This document shows, piece after piece, positions 45,300-57,465 of a stretch of DNA of 64,000 bases; positions within the stretch are counted from its first letter, which is position 1; each line of letters opens with the position of its first letter. The stretch is from Acanthaster planci (Eukaryota > Echinodermata > Asteroidea > Valvatida > Acanthasteridae): NCBI RefSeq assembly GCF_001949145.1, contig NW_019091399.1:981049-1045048 (forward strand), given 5' to 3'. The position numbers and the translations under genes are program-made. The notes under the pieces are model-generated. The model was not told the DNA's origin, searched no databases, and saw nothing but the letters and a program-made list of their open reading frames with translations.

Positions 45300-47890
45300 T
45301 GTGGTCGGGCAAGACATATCATCAATTTTGTCGCAGAGGTGATGTCAGAACAGGATGCCTTGTTTACTAGCCACCGGATAGCCAGTGATCAGTGCATGAG
45401 CACAAGGTTTGCAGACTGGACCTTGTCACCATCTTCCTGTTTACATGTCTCTGTGATGGTTTGGAAAAGCCAAATCTCAGGGGAAAGAAGACTAAACCAG
45501 AACAGTGGTTTGAAGAGGAGGCTGGTGATACAGCTTCTTTCACTTTTAGAGTTTTTTATGCACATGTAGTCATTAGTACCAGAAGCTTCAATTCTAGTCA
45601 GCCCTGGTAAACAGTGCATATGCCATGTTATAATTATGCAGAATGTCATGAAAAGTACTCAAAAATAATGTACATAATTTTTCTACTTCCCATGTATTCA
45701 GTAATAGCGTTGTGATAACTTTGAGAACAGAAATCTGTAATAGGTTGAAATGGGATTAAGGTGAAGAGGTTGGAAGTGAAGTACATGTAGTTGGGGTAAC
45801 CAGCAGCACAGCTTATAAGCCTGACATTACATGTACATGTACGGTACCTCAAGATGAGAGGCAAGTCCCCTCCTAGCCAAAGGACCATCCTGGGCAGTGC
45901 ACATTCAATTGCCATCATACCAGCAATAACAATGACACTCATGAACATCTTTACCCAACCTCCAATGTTGACATTGTAATCCATCAGCCAATAGATGTTT
46001 ACAGTGCTCGTATTCCATCTTGATGGGATAATCTGTTGTCAACTTCCAAGAGGGTTTCCTTCTGGCTTCTGACTGGGAAAGGCACAGAAGCCTGAAGGGA
46101 ACCGAGCAAGATCAAGATTTCTCAGGCTTTAACAGTCTGGCCCGGGGGTACATTACATTATTTTCAATGACATTATTTCAATGAAGTGTAGCATTTCATC
46201 AGTTAGGTAACATACCTTATGAAGATGATACAAATACATAGTGTGCAGCATCAGTGAAACGCAGAGAATTTCAGAAATATCTACAGTGGATAAAAGGACT
46301 AGTAATTAGTACACTGGCTAATCTGGCCCAGCCCTTTAAAACCTCAAGAAGTCACTTAAATTTGATTAATTTCAAAACAAGCAGGAGCTAATTCATGTAT
46401 GTCTTTTCGTTTTTATGTCCAGAGAGAATGGAAATAAGTCAACAATTGTTTCAGTGGCATAGGCATGGAAAGACAGGTGGAATCCAGATATTTGATACCA
46501 TAACCATTGGTGCATTTTGAAGAATTTGTCACACAAAAACGGGTCAGGTGTACAATATCCTTTGTTCTCTGTTTATTTGCCTCCAATAAAAATACAAATA
46601 TTCTCTTATAATTTCAGCGTTCTTGCTGTATTTATTGTACATGACAGTGTTGTATGTAAATGCACCGAGCTGCTTATCAACAAATGAATGTCACACACTA
46701 TCCGTGAATACATTTTTTAATTCGCTGAGCAAAAATCTTATAAATGACTACGGATATGAATACATAGAAGCAGTCTGCATTTCACTAAAACCCAAACCAG
46801 AACAAACAAAACCAAACAAAAGGATTTGCAAGGACCTGAATATCCATACTCCTGTACCTGCAATTCCATCACTTTTTGAACACATCTTGTAGATAATTAG
46901 CTGTGCAGAATTGATGGTGCACATACAGCTGAATTACGGACACAAAATTTCACTATTCCACAGAGATCCAAATTTAGATTGATTGGTAATGATTCTTGCA
47001 ATAAAAACATGAATTCATTTCCTGATTAGATAGCAAAACTAGCAAATGAAAATACATCATATATTTGAAAATACTGAGAACAGTACTAAGTGGTGCAGCA
47101 AATATTCTAAGAGGTTTCGTGTACCTCTGTTGATAAATATCCACGTCTTCTTTTTAAATTCAATCCATGGCCACCATAAAAATCTTTTAACTAAAAGACA
47201 TGATAAAGAGTGCAACTGATTATGCAACTGCAGGATCTTGGTGAGCTTCATGGACATGTATGTGGGTCATTCTAGGCATTTGGGGTCCAAAAGTGCTACA
47301 TTTTCGTGTCCCTGTTACATCTGACCTTTGTTATTTGACATGGAAATATCACTGAAATTGATTTTGAACTATTATTATTTGTTTGGCAGGTAATTTGCAT
47401 TAATTCATCACTCTTGGCGACAAGAAAATGTGTTCTGAACTTACAAAATAATATATGACAGGGGCATGAAAAACATTGGACCCCTGATTTGTAGAATGAC
47501 CCATGTGCAAGTATGGTGGATAGGTGGTGCTATAACCGTGATAACATAGGCCACGTCCAAATTACTAGGCTCTGGCTTGAAACTAGACACATCTTGATGG
47601 GGAAGGGGCTGAAGCCACAACCATAGACTTGTGTGTATTTTCGAGCCACAGCCAGGTAAGTTGGACACGGCCATACATGTACATGCACACCATGTATTAC
47701 ATGTTTTACACTGAAAAGGAACAATCTCCATGTGAAGTAAGCTTTCATCAGTTGCATGTGTAAATCTGGAAGGCGGCAAATCCCCAATGCTGACGTCGGA
47801 TTTTCTTATTCATGTCATATTTACATGTACGTGAGGTGAATCCTTGCCCATATCATCACCTGATCATGGCCCCTGGGTCATCGCACACTG
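45300..47890. other. Intergenic, COA4 to CDKN3
   Basis: COA4 3' UTR must start here, but I see no clear poly(A) signal close to the stop. A+T-rich sequence with scattered ACATGTA words and no recognised gene or repeat family. Confidence 0.5.
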
Positions 47891-50800
47891 TTATCTTGAG
47901 ATTGACCTTTGCTCCGGAACTGCCTGTAGGGCTTCTTGGCAGTCTTCTGCAAGCTGTCGGAAGTCGTTGATGAAATTGTATTGCTGAAAGTAACGAAACA
48001 TAAGAAATGTTCTGTTACAAATCATGGACTTATAATTACACATGCTAATAAGACTCTGTTTCCCTGATTTGCTGAAAACTTAATAACCACTGAAATCAAT
48101 CTGTGAATCTCACAAATTTCTTTCCAAAGGATTTTTTGGGGTTTTTTTTATTTGAATTCATAACTACACAAAGAGTAAAATTTAATCCCACGACCACACT
48201 GCATAACTTTCTGAAGGGGGTCCTTTCTCGGGACTTGGTTTTATCTTGATTTCTGCCTTTGTATGGCCCTGACTTAAGGTATGAATCCCATGGGGAAATA
48301 ACCTGCATCTTTGGGTTATGTGGGCCTTACATGTTTGTTACAAGCAACTCAAAAGTCTCCCTTTGAAAAAGCCTGAATATACATGTACAGTGCACAATTT
48401 GTACCCTTTGGCCAACATTGGAAGTGAAATGCACCTGGATGACGTGAGGACCCTGTATGCATGATTAACTACAGGGGGAGGGGCTTTTTGAAACTCCTAC
48501 CTTGACGGTCTCGATGGCCTTGTGACCCCTCAGCTCCCGTACTTTCTGAATGGCAGTCTCAGAATCTAACCCCGGGTCCAACTGCAGCAGTAGGCAGGCG
48601 GCAACAAGGCAAGATCTCCCAAGTCCTCCGTAACAGTGCAATAAAACCTGGAGGCAAATCAGAAATAACATTCGAGTTGAGCTCCTATCAGCTTTATTGT
48701 AAGGAAAATTGAAAGAAAAGAAAGTGCTGCTTGTTCCCAAAAAGAGCTTGGAAAGTGAGGAACATGTGTGAATTTTAATAAGAATGAAAGTGTAATGGCG
48801 AACGTTTGATAAATCCATGATCTTTATGGAGACATCAATCACTGATACCCAAGTACTAACTGGATGGTGTACATGCCCATATTGCCGTACACAAACAAAC
48901 TTCATAAAGAGAGTGGCATCCAGCCATCACTCTCAATGCATTATCCAGTCATGTTTCCATGTCTTTGTGAATGAACAAAACTTCATTATACACCCAGCAC
49001 ACGTAGAGTTACCTTCTTCCCAGCTGCAAGGAGATCTCTCAGAGTTTGAAGTGCTCCAAGAATGTTGGAGACTTCCAGATTGGCTCCATCTTCCATGGGC
49101 AAGTGGTGGATACCAAACTGGGCCACAGCATATTCAGTTAGCAGCGTCGGCACTCTGTATCGGAGCAGCTCGGCGTTGGTGCACAACAGGAACACATCTG
49201 TAATACCCAGCCTTTTTAGGTCATCTAAAAATACAAACACACAGTACCTCACCTCCTTGAATATGCTGTGTCAAAAAATGATTGAGATCATGGAATGCAG
49301 ACGTGCTGCACCTTCATTGTGGCACTGAACAGCACCCCATGAATGAACAGCAGCGTCTGTGCGGTCGTCTAAAAACAAATGCCGCAGTATGAAATTATGA
49401 GCAAGACTTTTAACGGAGAAGCACAAAATCTGAACTTCAGATAATGGATCAATATGTATTAACTTATCTTACCAATATCTGGCTTCAGTTTTCTCCACAC
49501 TTCGCCAAAGCGACATCCTACATTCAGAAGAAAGAAAACAAAAACCATACATGAAACATACTAGAACTCACTGGGAAGTTACTGTGGCAGTCATCATAAA
49601 AGTGACAATTGAAAGTTATTCTGTACACATTAATAGAGGGTTTGCATGGCTGCCAGGTTGCAGGCCCATGCTTTTGTTCCACAGGGTATGCATAAAGATT
49701 TCCCTGTGGTACAAAAGAACTGCCCTGCAAGATGGCTATCGTATAAAGCCTCTATAGGATTTGGGTGAGAGGCTTACAACTTGCTGAATGTAAGCATTTT
49801 TTACACAAACTTACTTTATACCTGATGTTTTTAACCAAAATTTGCTCGGTCAAATGAAAATCCAAAGTTTACCTGGAATAGCACTTACACCAAGTTGGCC
49901 TGGAAGACCATACGCAGACAAGTCCAACCTACAGATTTTGAACCAAACAGAGGCAGAGAAATTCCATCACAGCAAGAACAAACTGACATTCTGCCCTATG
50001 TGGGCAAACGCATTCAAACGCAAGAGTTGAAGTCAACTGAGTGGTCTGTTGGTGTATATAAAACAATGAAAAACACATACAGTTACGACTTACGAGTGCA
50101 TTTTTCGTACAGATGGGCATCTTACCAATCAATTTTTAAGGGTGAAGTGTCAAATGGCTGATCGTCATCTGAGGTGTCAAACTCACAGGACTCATTTTTG
50201 TCTATACCATCTTCCTCCTCCATCTCAACATCCTCAGGCATCTGAACAGAAAACAAACACACTACATGTACATGCATTGATTTGAAAATTCAGTCATTTT
50301 AGGTGCTTTCCTGTGGCCTTCTGGGATCCAGGTGAATAGAGCCCTACATCCCTTTTTTAATTAATTGGGCTCTTTCATTTCAGACAAGTTAAACTGTTTC
50401 AAGCTTAAGCATGTGGTCATGCTATTTAGCGTCAACAAGTATCAGCAAACACAAGTAGTGTCAACAAAGCGTCAACAAGTTGGAAATACCCTCTAACAGA
50501 TTTAAAAGTGGTTTTTATCATATATGTATTTTAGAGATTCTAATAATTGCCAATGTGTAAAAATAAACACTAAATTTGCTTCAGATTCTCGCAGGAAAAT
50601 GAAAATTTTTCTTGATCTATGGGGGCCGCCATCTTTCTTTCCCTTGCCGTCCATGCGAAAAACAGATGGTGGCCGGTCGCATTGCACAAACAGGCCCAAT
50701 TTTGTCAAATTTCAACACTCAAATATCACTTCAGATAGATATAAATACACGAATTTGATATGTAGGATCCTAATTAACATTGTAAATAAAATATCTTTGC

Positions 50801-51770
50801 ACAAATCTGCTTGAATAACTTGTTGACACCAATTGTTAGTGCTCGCCGACACTTGTTGACACTAAATAGCATGACTCTAAGCATGGGCATTTAAATGAAG
50901 CCAAGACTTTCAACATCTCTGCGGGATACTTGCTAAGCCTACTCAGAGTCCTTTCAAAATCATACTGCATGTACATGTCTCTGACCCCGTTTATGTTTCT
51001 TTTATATCAGAAATTTTGTTCACACTGCATAAAATGTTTGCTGATTTGTAATTGTATGCAGTGCTAGGCCCTACATGTGCATTTTCCAAATAGGCCTATT
51101 TCCAAAATTATTCATGAAAAAAATGACCATTTCTTTCAGATGCCCCAGTTTCTCAATTTAGGATTGAAACGGAGAGGACCATTTTTCTGATGACAACTAA
51201 TAGGCCTATCCAAATGAACAGGTACATGTATAACATGGGTAGGCTAAACATGTACATGTACTTGTACGTACATGTAGGCCTTGGCCTATATTTTTTTATA
51301 ATAACATGGCAATTTTCAAAAACAACAAACAAAATTTGGCATTTGATGGGATGTCTAAGTAATTTTTCATTGCCTTATTTTTTCAAAAGTCAAACAAATT
51401 TACTTTTTTCCAACGAAATTTCCATAAATTTTAAACCAAAATGTTCTGAACATTAGTACATATATGATGTACGAGGTATATTGGCATAAAAATGTTGCCT
51501 AGACCCTTCCTCCATGCCTAGACCCACAAGACTCCTTTTATTTAGTCCAAAATTGGGGGGGGGGGAATGACGCCTCAGCTATCACCATTTCCTGTCCAGT
51601 GGGTCTATCAGCCGATGGGGAAAGAGACCAAAACAACACTCAACAGGCATGACAAATTGACAAGCTAACTGCTTGTTTAAGTTTGTTAACAACTTAACTA
51701 GGCCTAGGCAGGCCTACCTACTTACTGGTACGTTCTTCTCAACTGGTACACCCATTTCTTCTTTTGACAT
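47891..51770 (-). CDS. CDKN3: Cyclin-dependent kinase inhibitor 3 (KAP) dual-specificity phosphatase
   Basis: Seven exons with matching phases: 51,726-51,770; 50,126-50,241; 49,873-49,928; 49,473-49,517; 49,013-49,224; 48,501-48,647; 47,891-47,983. They encode 237 residues (human about 212). The catalytic loop HCYGGLGRSCLVAACLLL has the nucleophile at Cys163 and Arg169; the general-acid aspartate is probably Asp133 in LPMEDG. Other family marks are CEFDTSDDDQPFD near the N-terminus, WLDLSAYGLPGQLGVSAIPG, CRFGEVWRKL, ITDVFLLCTNAELLRYRVP, LRGHKAIETVK and a C-terminal QYNFINDFRQLAE. The protein removes the activating phosphate of CDK2 in known animals; that role is inferred from homology. The N-terminus is longer and acidic. 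The first intron carries an inverted-repeat element. Confidence 0.95.
50409..50885. mobile_element. Inverted-repeat element in CDKN3 intron 1
   Basis: Left arm includes TCATGCTATTTAGCGTCAAC and TCAACAAGTT; the right arm has the inverse (GTTGACACTAAATAGCATGA). Arms of roughly 80 bp enclose about 320 bp with no gene. Likely a non-autonomous DNA element; exact ends uncertain. Confidence 0.6.
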
Positions 51771-52494
51771 AGCAGGAATTATGTTATGAAGTGGGACACG
51801 GTACAACTAACTAGAATAGTGACTGCAGTCTAAACGTTAGACCAATAGGGTACATGTAGGCGTTTTAAATTTTGGAAGCGTCGCTGCTTGGTTACGCAGG
51901 GGTCGTTAGGAGCGTTTTTTAATTCGGTGTCAGTGTGCAGGTTCGCGTTTCAAATCTCCCACTACCAGTTATGTTATGGGCAGCCTACTGTTCAAAACTT
52001 TGAACGCTTGAAATTACCGACCTTGTTGAGGGCGCTATGTAAATACTAGGAATAGGCTACTTGCGTTCCCATCTGAAGGGCAACAGTTTGTTACTACATG
52101 TAGCTTGATTACCAACATGCCGGTTCCGAACAATGCAATTTTGGGGAAAAAAAGTTTTTATCTCTTATGGTGTTTTTAGTGTTTTGAATTTAAAAAGAGG
52201 GCTACATTATTTTTTCTCCTCAGTTCCAAAATAAATTAATTTTGTGGGGAAAAATGGAACTTTAAAGTTTGATTTTTTCCGTCCTCTACTATATTTATGT
52301 TCATAATCCAATAATAATATAATCCAATAAATAAAAAATGCTGGCCTGATGACCAAGTGTGTCTTCTTCTTTCGTTGTTGTTTTGTTTTAATGGCGCTTT
52401 GGACTACTTAGGCTATTTGCACCAGCAACGATACGTTTATTCATAACATTTATTATTCAGCATCTTTTTACGGAATTAGAAAGAAGGTCCAGTT

Positions 52495-52668
52495 TTAGAG
52501 GCAGGAGGAAACCGAGTACCCGGCGAAAACCTGCGAGAGCGAAATGGACTGGAAACCGAATGCATTTAAAGCCTGGGCCAAGCCAGAGGGACTCGAACCC
52601 GTGCCTCACTAGTGCAAAGCGAGGAAAGAAAGAACCACTACCGTAACGCTATCCCGCTGACCCACTAC
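52495..52668 (-). repeat. tRNA-derived SINE, minus orientation
   Basis: On the minus strand a tRNA-like head with box B (GGGTTCGAGTCCC) and an imperfect box A, followed by a body whose plus-strand form is GGAGGAAACCGAGTACCCGG and cgaaaacct. That body resembles a sequence found with tRNA-like ends in repeats of many animals. Confidence 0.6.
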
Positions 52669-53169
52669 CCCATTTCAACCCCCTCCCTTCCCAAGTTCCG
52701 AGTACTGTCAGTTTGGATCTCAAAATTCCAAACCTCTTTGCCCTTTTTGTTCACAGATTTTTTAAATTTTGTTTTGGCTATAAGAACAATACGTTCTTTA
52801 AAACTGAGTTTGCTGTATACACAATCCTCAACGAAACCTGAGCACTGATTATACTGCTTTCCAAATTTCTGAATTCATTAACTTTTTTGAGGCAGAAGCG
52901 AACAACGGTTACGTTATCCCATCGCTAAGGGCGTGGCCTTTCCGCATAATCCAGCAAGTTCGGGACAGACGGTGTGGCATCTGGGCGCGGATTCCTCGCT
53001 CGGTTTAAGTTGCGTTTATAGCGGTGCATAGAGTATCAGCTTACCGTGAATAACTTATTTCAAGACGATAGAATATTGGCATAATGTCACATAACCCCCC
53101 CCCCTGCGTGGTCTGCCTCCGCATCATATTAGCAATGGTCTTCTAGCTAATTTTCAAGATGGTGATGAT

Positions 53170-55073
53170 CAAGATCAGTGCTCCTACTTAAACCAATGTT
53201 CTACTACCTTTTCGTGTTGAAGAAATTCCCCAGATTTTTTCTTCATGGAGATTGCTGGGCTGGATCCATAGAAGTCTTCTGGTCTGGACAACATCGATGG
53301 CAAGCTCTTCAAGCTGGCAGCCCCTGATGACGTCATCCTCCCTCTCACGTACATTTTGAATTTTGCCATTTCAACTGGTTCTATTCCTCAAGTATGGACA
53401 ATGGCAAAAGTTTCCGGATTTTAAAGCAGGAAATCGTAAAATGCTATCGGCCTAGATATTAGTTTTACCCTTGTTTCAAATATCCGTGCAAAGGCGGTCC
53501 ACTCCCAACTCCTTCCTTACCTCACTACAAATAATATTTTTCCCCCAACCACCCCAGATTCGAACCTGAGTACTCCACCCTAGCAGCAGTGGCTCGTGCC
53601 CACGATAGCTGGCTCCATCACAGTAACGATGGTAAATTATGGCTCTTTATTTATTGACTTACAGAAAGCGTTTGACACTGTTAACCACAGCATTCTTTTA
53701 CACTAACTTCCTTTCTATGGTTTTCCCACTTCAATCGTTGGCTGGCTATCGTCGTATTTACCTGGTAGAACGCAGCAGTATGTTACAAGTCTACACCTTC
53801 TTCAGTCAACCTAATTACATCTGGCATACCACAAGGATCGATTCTCGGCCCTTTGCTTTTTTCATTACATATCGATGATTTGCCCAGATGTCTTTACCAC
53901 TGTAGCATTGACATGTGCAGACGATACTCTCATTTATTGTGGTGATAAAAACACGGAACTCATTGAAAACGGATAATTAAACTCGGATGTTCGCAGCATG
54001 ACAAAATGGCTACAGGCTATAAACAAATTCTCCTCAAAAGACAGAAGTTATGCTGATTGGAACTGCTCAAAAACAACTCTGAAAATCTTCATTTCGGGAC
54101 AAACAATGAAACAATTAGCATAAGCACTTAGGTGTAGTAAGAGACAGCAAACTCAACTTTTCGGAACATGTTACTATAGTCTGTAATAAAATCAATTCTT
54201 CTATTTCTGTGCTAACCAAGACAAAAAAGTTTGTTAAAACTACTGGTTTTTTTGGGGGGGGGTATGCAACGCTCTCATTTACCCCATATTGACTACTGGT
54301 GCATGGTGTGGCTCTCACCACCAAAATTCAAAACTTCAAAACAGAACCCTACGTGTTGTTTTTAAATTTTCCCCATTTTCGACCACTAATCTAATTTTCA
54401 GTACCATTGATACAATGATAGTTCCCTAACGTATTCACTTTCAACTTGGCTGCCAGGCTTTTAGGGCTCAGTGGCATCGGTGTTGCCCCGAACTATTTGT
54501 GCCGGAAACTCAACCGGATCCAGCTTGGCAAACGACAGCGCAACTTCGTTATTCCTAAACCTAAATGTGAACTTTTTAAGAATATAGTTTTAGTTACAGA
54601 GCTTCTGTATTTTTAAAGATATTCCTCTCGCCATTCGCTAAGGCCCTTATTCTTCTTTTCGGCGGCTGCTGAAAGATAATAATAGGATAGTCCCACATAC
54701 ATGTATTAACCTTGTACTCTGCCAGTTCATCTGTACTTGCATTTTTGGATAGTTAATATTAATTCTTGGGGGAGGTAGGGGACGCTCAATGTTTTCTTTA
54801 TGTATTTTCCCTTGTACTTATACCTATTTTCCCCCTCTTTTTGAATTGCTTTCTTTTTCCACTTTTTATTTCTTAATGGATTTTAAATGTAATTTTTTTT
54901 AAGAATGAGAAATCTTTTTTGTGGTCATCCACATGTATTTGTGATAATGTTTATATTACGATCTTGATGGATTTCTTTTTCTTTTTTAATGAGGGTCCCA
55001 AATGCTGCTGGATGGGTTACCCTCAATGAAGATGGTTTAAATTTAAAAAAGTAAAATAAAATAAAATAAAATT
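53170..55073 (+). pseudogene. Decayed LINE with reverse transcriptase
   Basis: Pieces of a non-LTR reverse transcriptase in shifting frames: GLDNIDGKLFKLAAPDDVIL, NFAISTGSIPQVWTMAKV, SLFIDLQKAFDTVNHSILL, SGIPQGSILGPLLF and the catalytic CADDTLIYCG. Several frameshifts and stops separate them. The 3' end has a (TAAAA)n tail at 55,052-55,073, the usual end of such elements. Inactive relic; clade not assigned. Confidence 0.85.
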
Positions 55074-55414
55074 ACCCAGATTATTGTCCGAATCTAGGTA
55101 TATGGACAGTGTGGTTGCCACGAACAGGTCAACCTTTATACTTTGGTGACTTTTACTGTTCTTTGTATCAAGGCAAGTAGGGTGTTTTAGTGTTTTACAA
55201 AACCTTGACAAATATTTGCATTAATATAAATGGTTCTTAATTTTGTCAGACCAGCAGGCCATCATCATAACCGCTCGGCCTCTAGACTGGTGCCGTTGTC
55301 TAGGGTTACAAGCACATAATCTCTCATTAATACGGCAGGACACAAGTTCATATTTGTGTACCTCCAAATACGTGAAGTCTGTGATGAGTACGTCCAGCTC
55401 TCGGATCGTCGCGC

Positions 55415-55438
55415 CGCACCGCACCGCACCGCACCGCA
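55415..55438. repeat. GCACC microsatellite
   Basis: About five head-to-tail units of a CGCAC/GCACC 5-mer. Confidence 0.8.
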
Positions 55439-55643
55439 TCCTTGGCTTAATGTTTGCGTGCTTATATTCTTCCGTGATGAGACCGGTGGAAATGCTGGTA
55501 AGAGCGTGGAGGTGTCTGTACTTGGCTTAGGTAACAAACTAATCTATTACATATCTCTAGAAGTTCGTGTTTCCCAACCCAGTAGTCTTGCCCTGCTACC
55601 GGGCACGGCCAGGGAACCTACGTTACTTTATTACGTAGTCACC

Positions 55644-55706
55644 AGCCCAGGTTGGACGACGTCTACATTACATTGCGACTAAGATATACGTCGTCCAACC
55701 TGGGCT
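55644..55706. repeat. Hairpin with perfect 19-bp arms
   Basis: AGCCCAGGTTGGACGACGT at 55,644-55,662 and its exact complement at 55,688-55,706, separated by 25 bases. Confidence 0.85.
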
Positions 55707-55894
55707 ACCTAGTCACCTACTCTAGCGGGATGCAGAATCTTCTGTTTTCAGGTTTTGCTGCAGCAACCTGATAGTGATACAGATACAGATGAAAATAATG
55801 AAGACTGGCATTGGGGTTGGACAGTCCAAGATAATGCAGGTCCAACGTCGACCAGATTAGGCCATGTACATGTACCTCTATCTAGACCTACATT

Positions 55895-56645
55895 AGACCC
55901 GTAAACAGGGCCCAACAAAGCTCCGTCGTATACTGGGCCCAGTCCCAATTAATAGGGATTTCTTTCAAAAACTTTATCCAGGACATCCGTGGGCATAACT
56001 AAACATCCGCTTAATTTTATGAGATGAAATTGCACCGGTATTTTCACTACTTACACTGTAAAAAATCCACTAGGTTGCTAATTATAGAAAACTCGCCTTT
56101 TCCTCGTTTGGAGGAAAAAAATGTTGCCTTTTTGCCGTTTTCCCACTTCGTACAAATTTTCGCCTGACTTGTACATTACACAGACTCCTTTGTATGATTA
56201 AGTAATGGTACCCTGTACGAGAGCCCGTCTAGTTAGTAGTTTGCACCCAGACTTCAGCACCTACATATCTCGTTCAGATCTGCGAGAGTACCTGTCGATC
56301 TAAGTACTCGTAGAAAATAGCGCGGCTCGCTCTCAGTAACATGAAGTGACGAAACAGCCGTTGCTTTTGTGCTAGTAGGACAAACTTCGTCCAGAGTGGG
56401 AAAACGGCAAAAAAAAGGTAACTTTTTTTCCTCAAATGAGGAAAAGGCAGATTTCCTACAATTAACAACCTAGTGCATGGTTTACACCATAAGTAGTGAA
56501 CATGCTGGTGCAATTTCAGCTCATAAAAATCAAGCGGATGTTTAGTTACGCCCCCAGATATCCTTTTTCGAAAGAAATCCCTATGAATCGGGAAATGGCC
56601 CAGTATACGACGGAGGAGTATTCGTCGGGCCCTGTTTATGGGTCT
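55895..56645. mobile_element. Foldback element with arms of about 270 bp
   Basis: Left arm (from AGACCCGTAAACAGGGCCC) and right arm (to GGGCCCTGTTTATGGGTCT) are inverted copies along about 270 bp, including TGAAATTGCACC and TTTGCCGTTTTCCCAC blocks, around a unique centre of about 240 bp. No coding frame; a non-autonomous DNA transposon is likely. Confidence 0.75.
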
Positions 56646-57438
56646 AGACCTAAATGTGACACTAACTAGGCCCTACATCTACAGTACATGTGTTCAACAA
56701 GGCCCAGGCTACTTACTGTTACCACTTGCCTCGTGATTGTTTAAGTCTCACATACAGTTCTGCAAGACCCACTGACTTTGAGCAATTTTAGAAAAACAAA
56801 GTAAAATGAAAAAAATTAACAGTAGGCCCTATTTCATTCCTTACAGTGTTATTAAATGTTTTGAAAATGAAATGAACTAAGTTCTATTTTTTTCTCCTTT
56901 GATCCTAGAGATGTTAATTGCAGAGAAACATGGAACTTTAGAGTCTGAACTCTTATTTTTCCATAATCCAATAAATACATGTAATTGATCGCCTCATGGT
57001 CAATACAGCTTCCAGAAAGTAGAACACAGTCTGATGGCAGAAGTTCATCGTGTGCCTTACTTTTTGGCACTTACTTTTGTTGTATGTACTTTTGGGAGGT
57101 CGTAACAAAGACGGAGGGAAACTGAATTGAGCTTTGATGGGAAGTTAGCATCTTTGTTAGAATTCCACTTTTTCAAACAAATCTCAGGAATTTTCAATCT
57201 GATTTAGATGTTATTTGACACACCTTTTAAAGTGTTTAAAGCTGAAGAAGGCAAAGCTACCCATCCTTTGTATGTTCCATTCCCGCATCGCTTCACTCAA
57301 CCCCACTGGATGGTTTCCATTTATTTAAAATATGAGATAGTGAACTTAGCATGTACTTCACGTCTGAGGATAAGAGTAAGGCCCAGCCAAGGTATGAAAT
57401 TTAACTAAAACATAATTTGCTGTGGTCTGCTTTTTCAG

Positions 57439-57465
57439 AGGCTCGGGAGAAAAATGTGATGGACC
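57439..57465 (+). promoter_or_regulatory. 5' UTR with upstream ATGs
   Basis: After a good acceptor (gtctgctttttcag) come 27 bases before the chosen ATG. They contain ATG directly followed by TGA at 57,454-57,459, and a second out-of-frame ATG at 57,459. An upstream non-coding exon is implied by the acceptor. Confidence 0.55.

Larger units (their letters stand above)
51771..57438. other. Repeat-rich intergenic region, CDKN3 to F-box gene
   Basis: Head-to-head interval that must hold both promoters. Recognised content: a SINE, a decayed LINE, a microsatellite, a hairpin and a foldback element, each listed separately. No other gene recognised. Confidence 0.6.
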
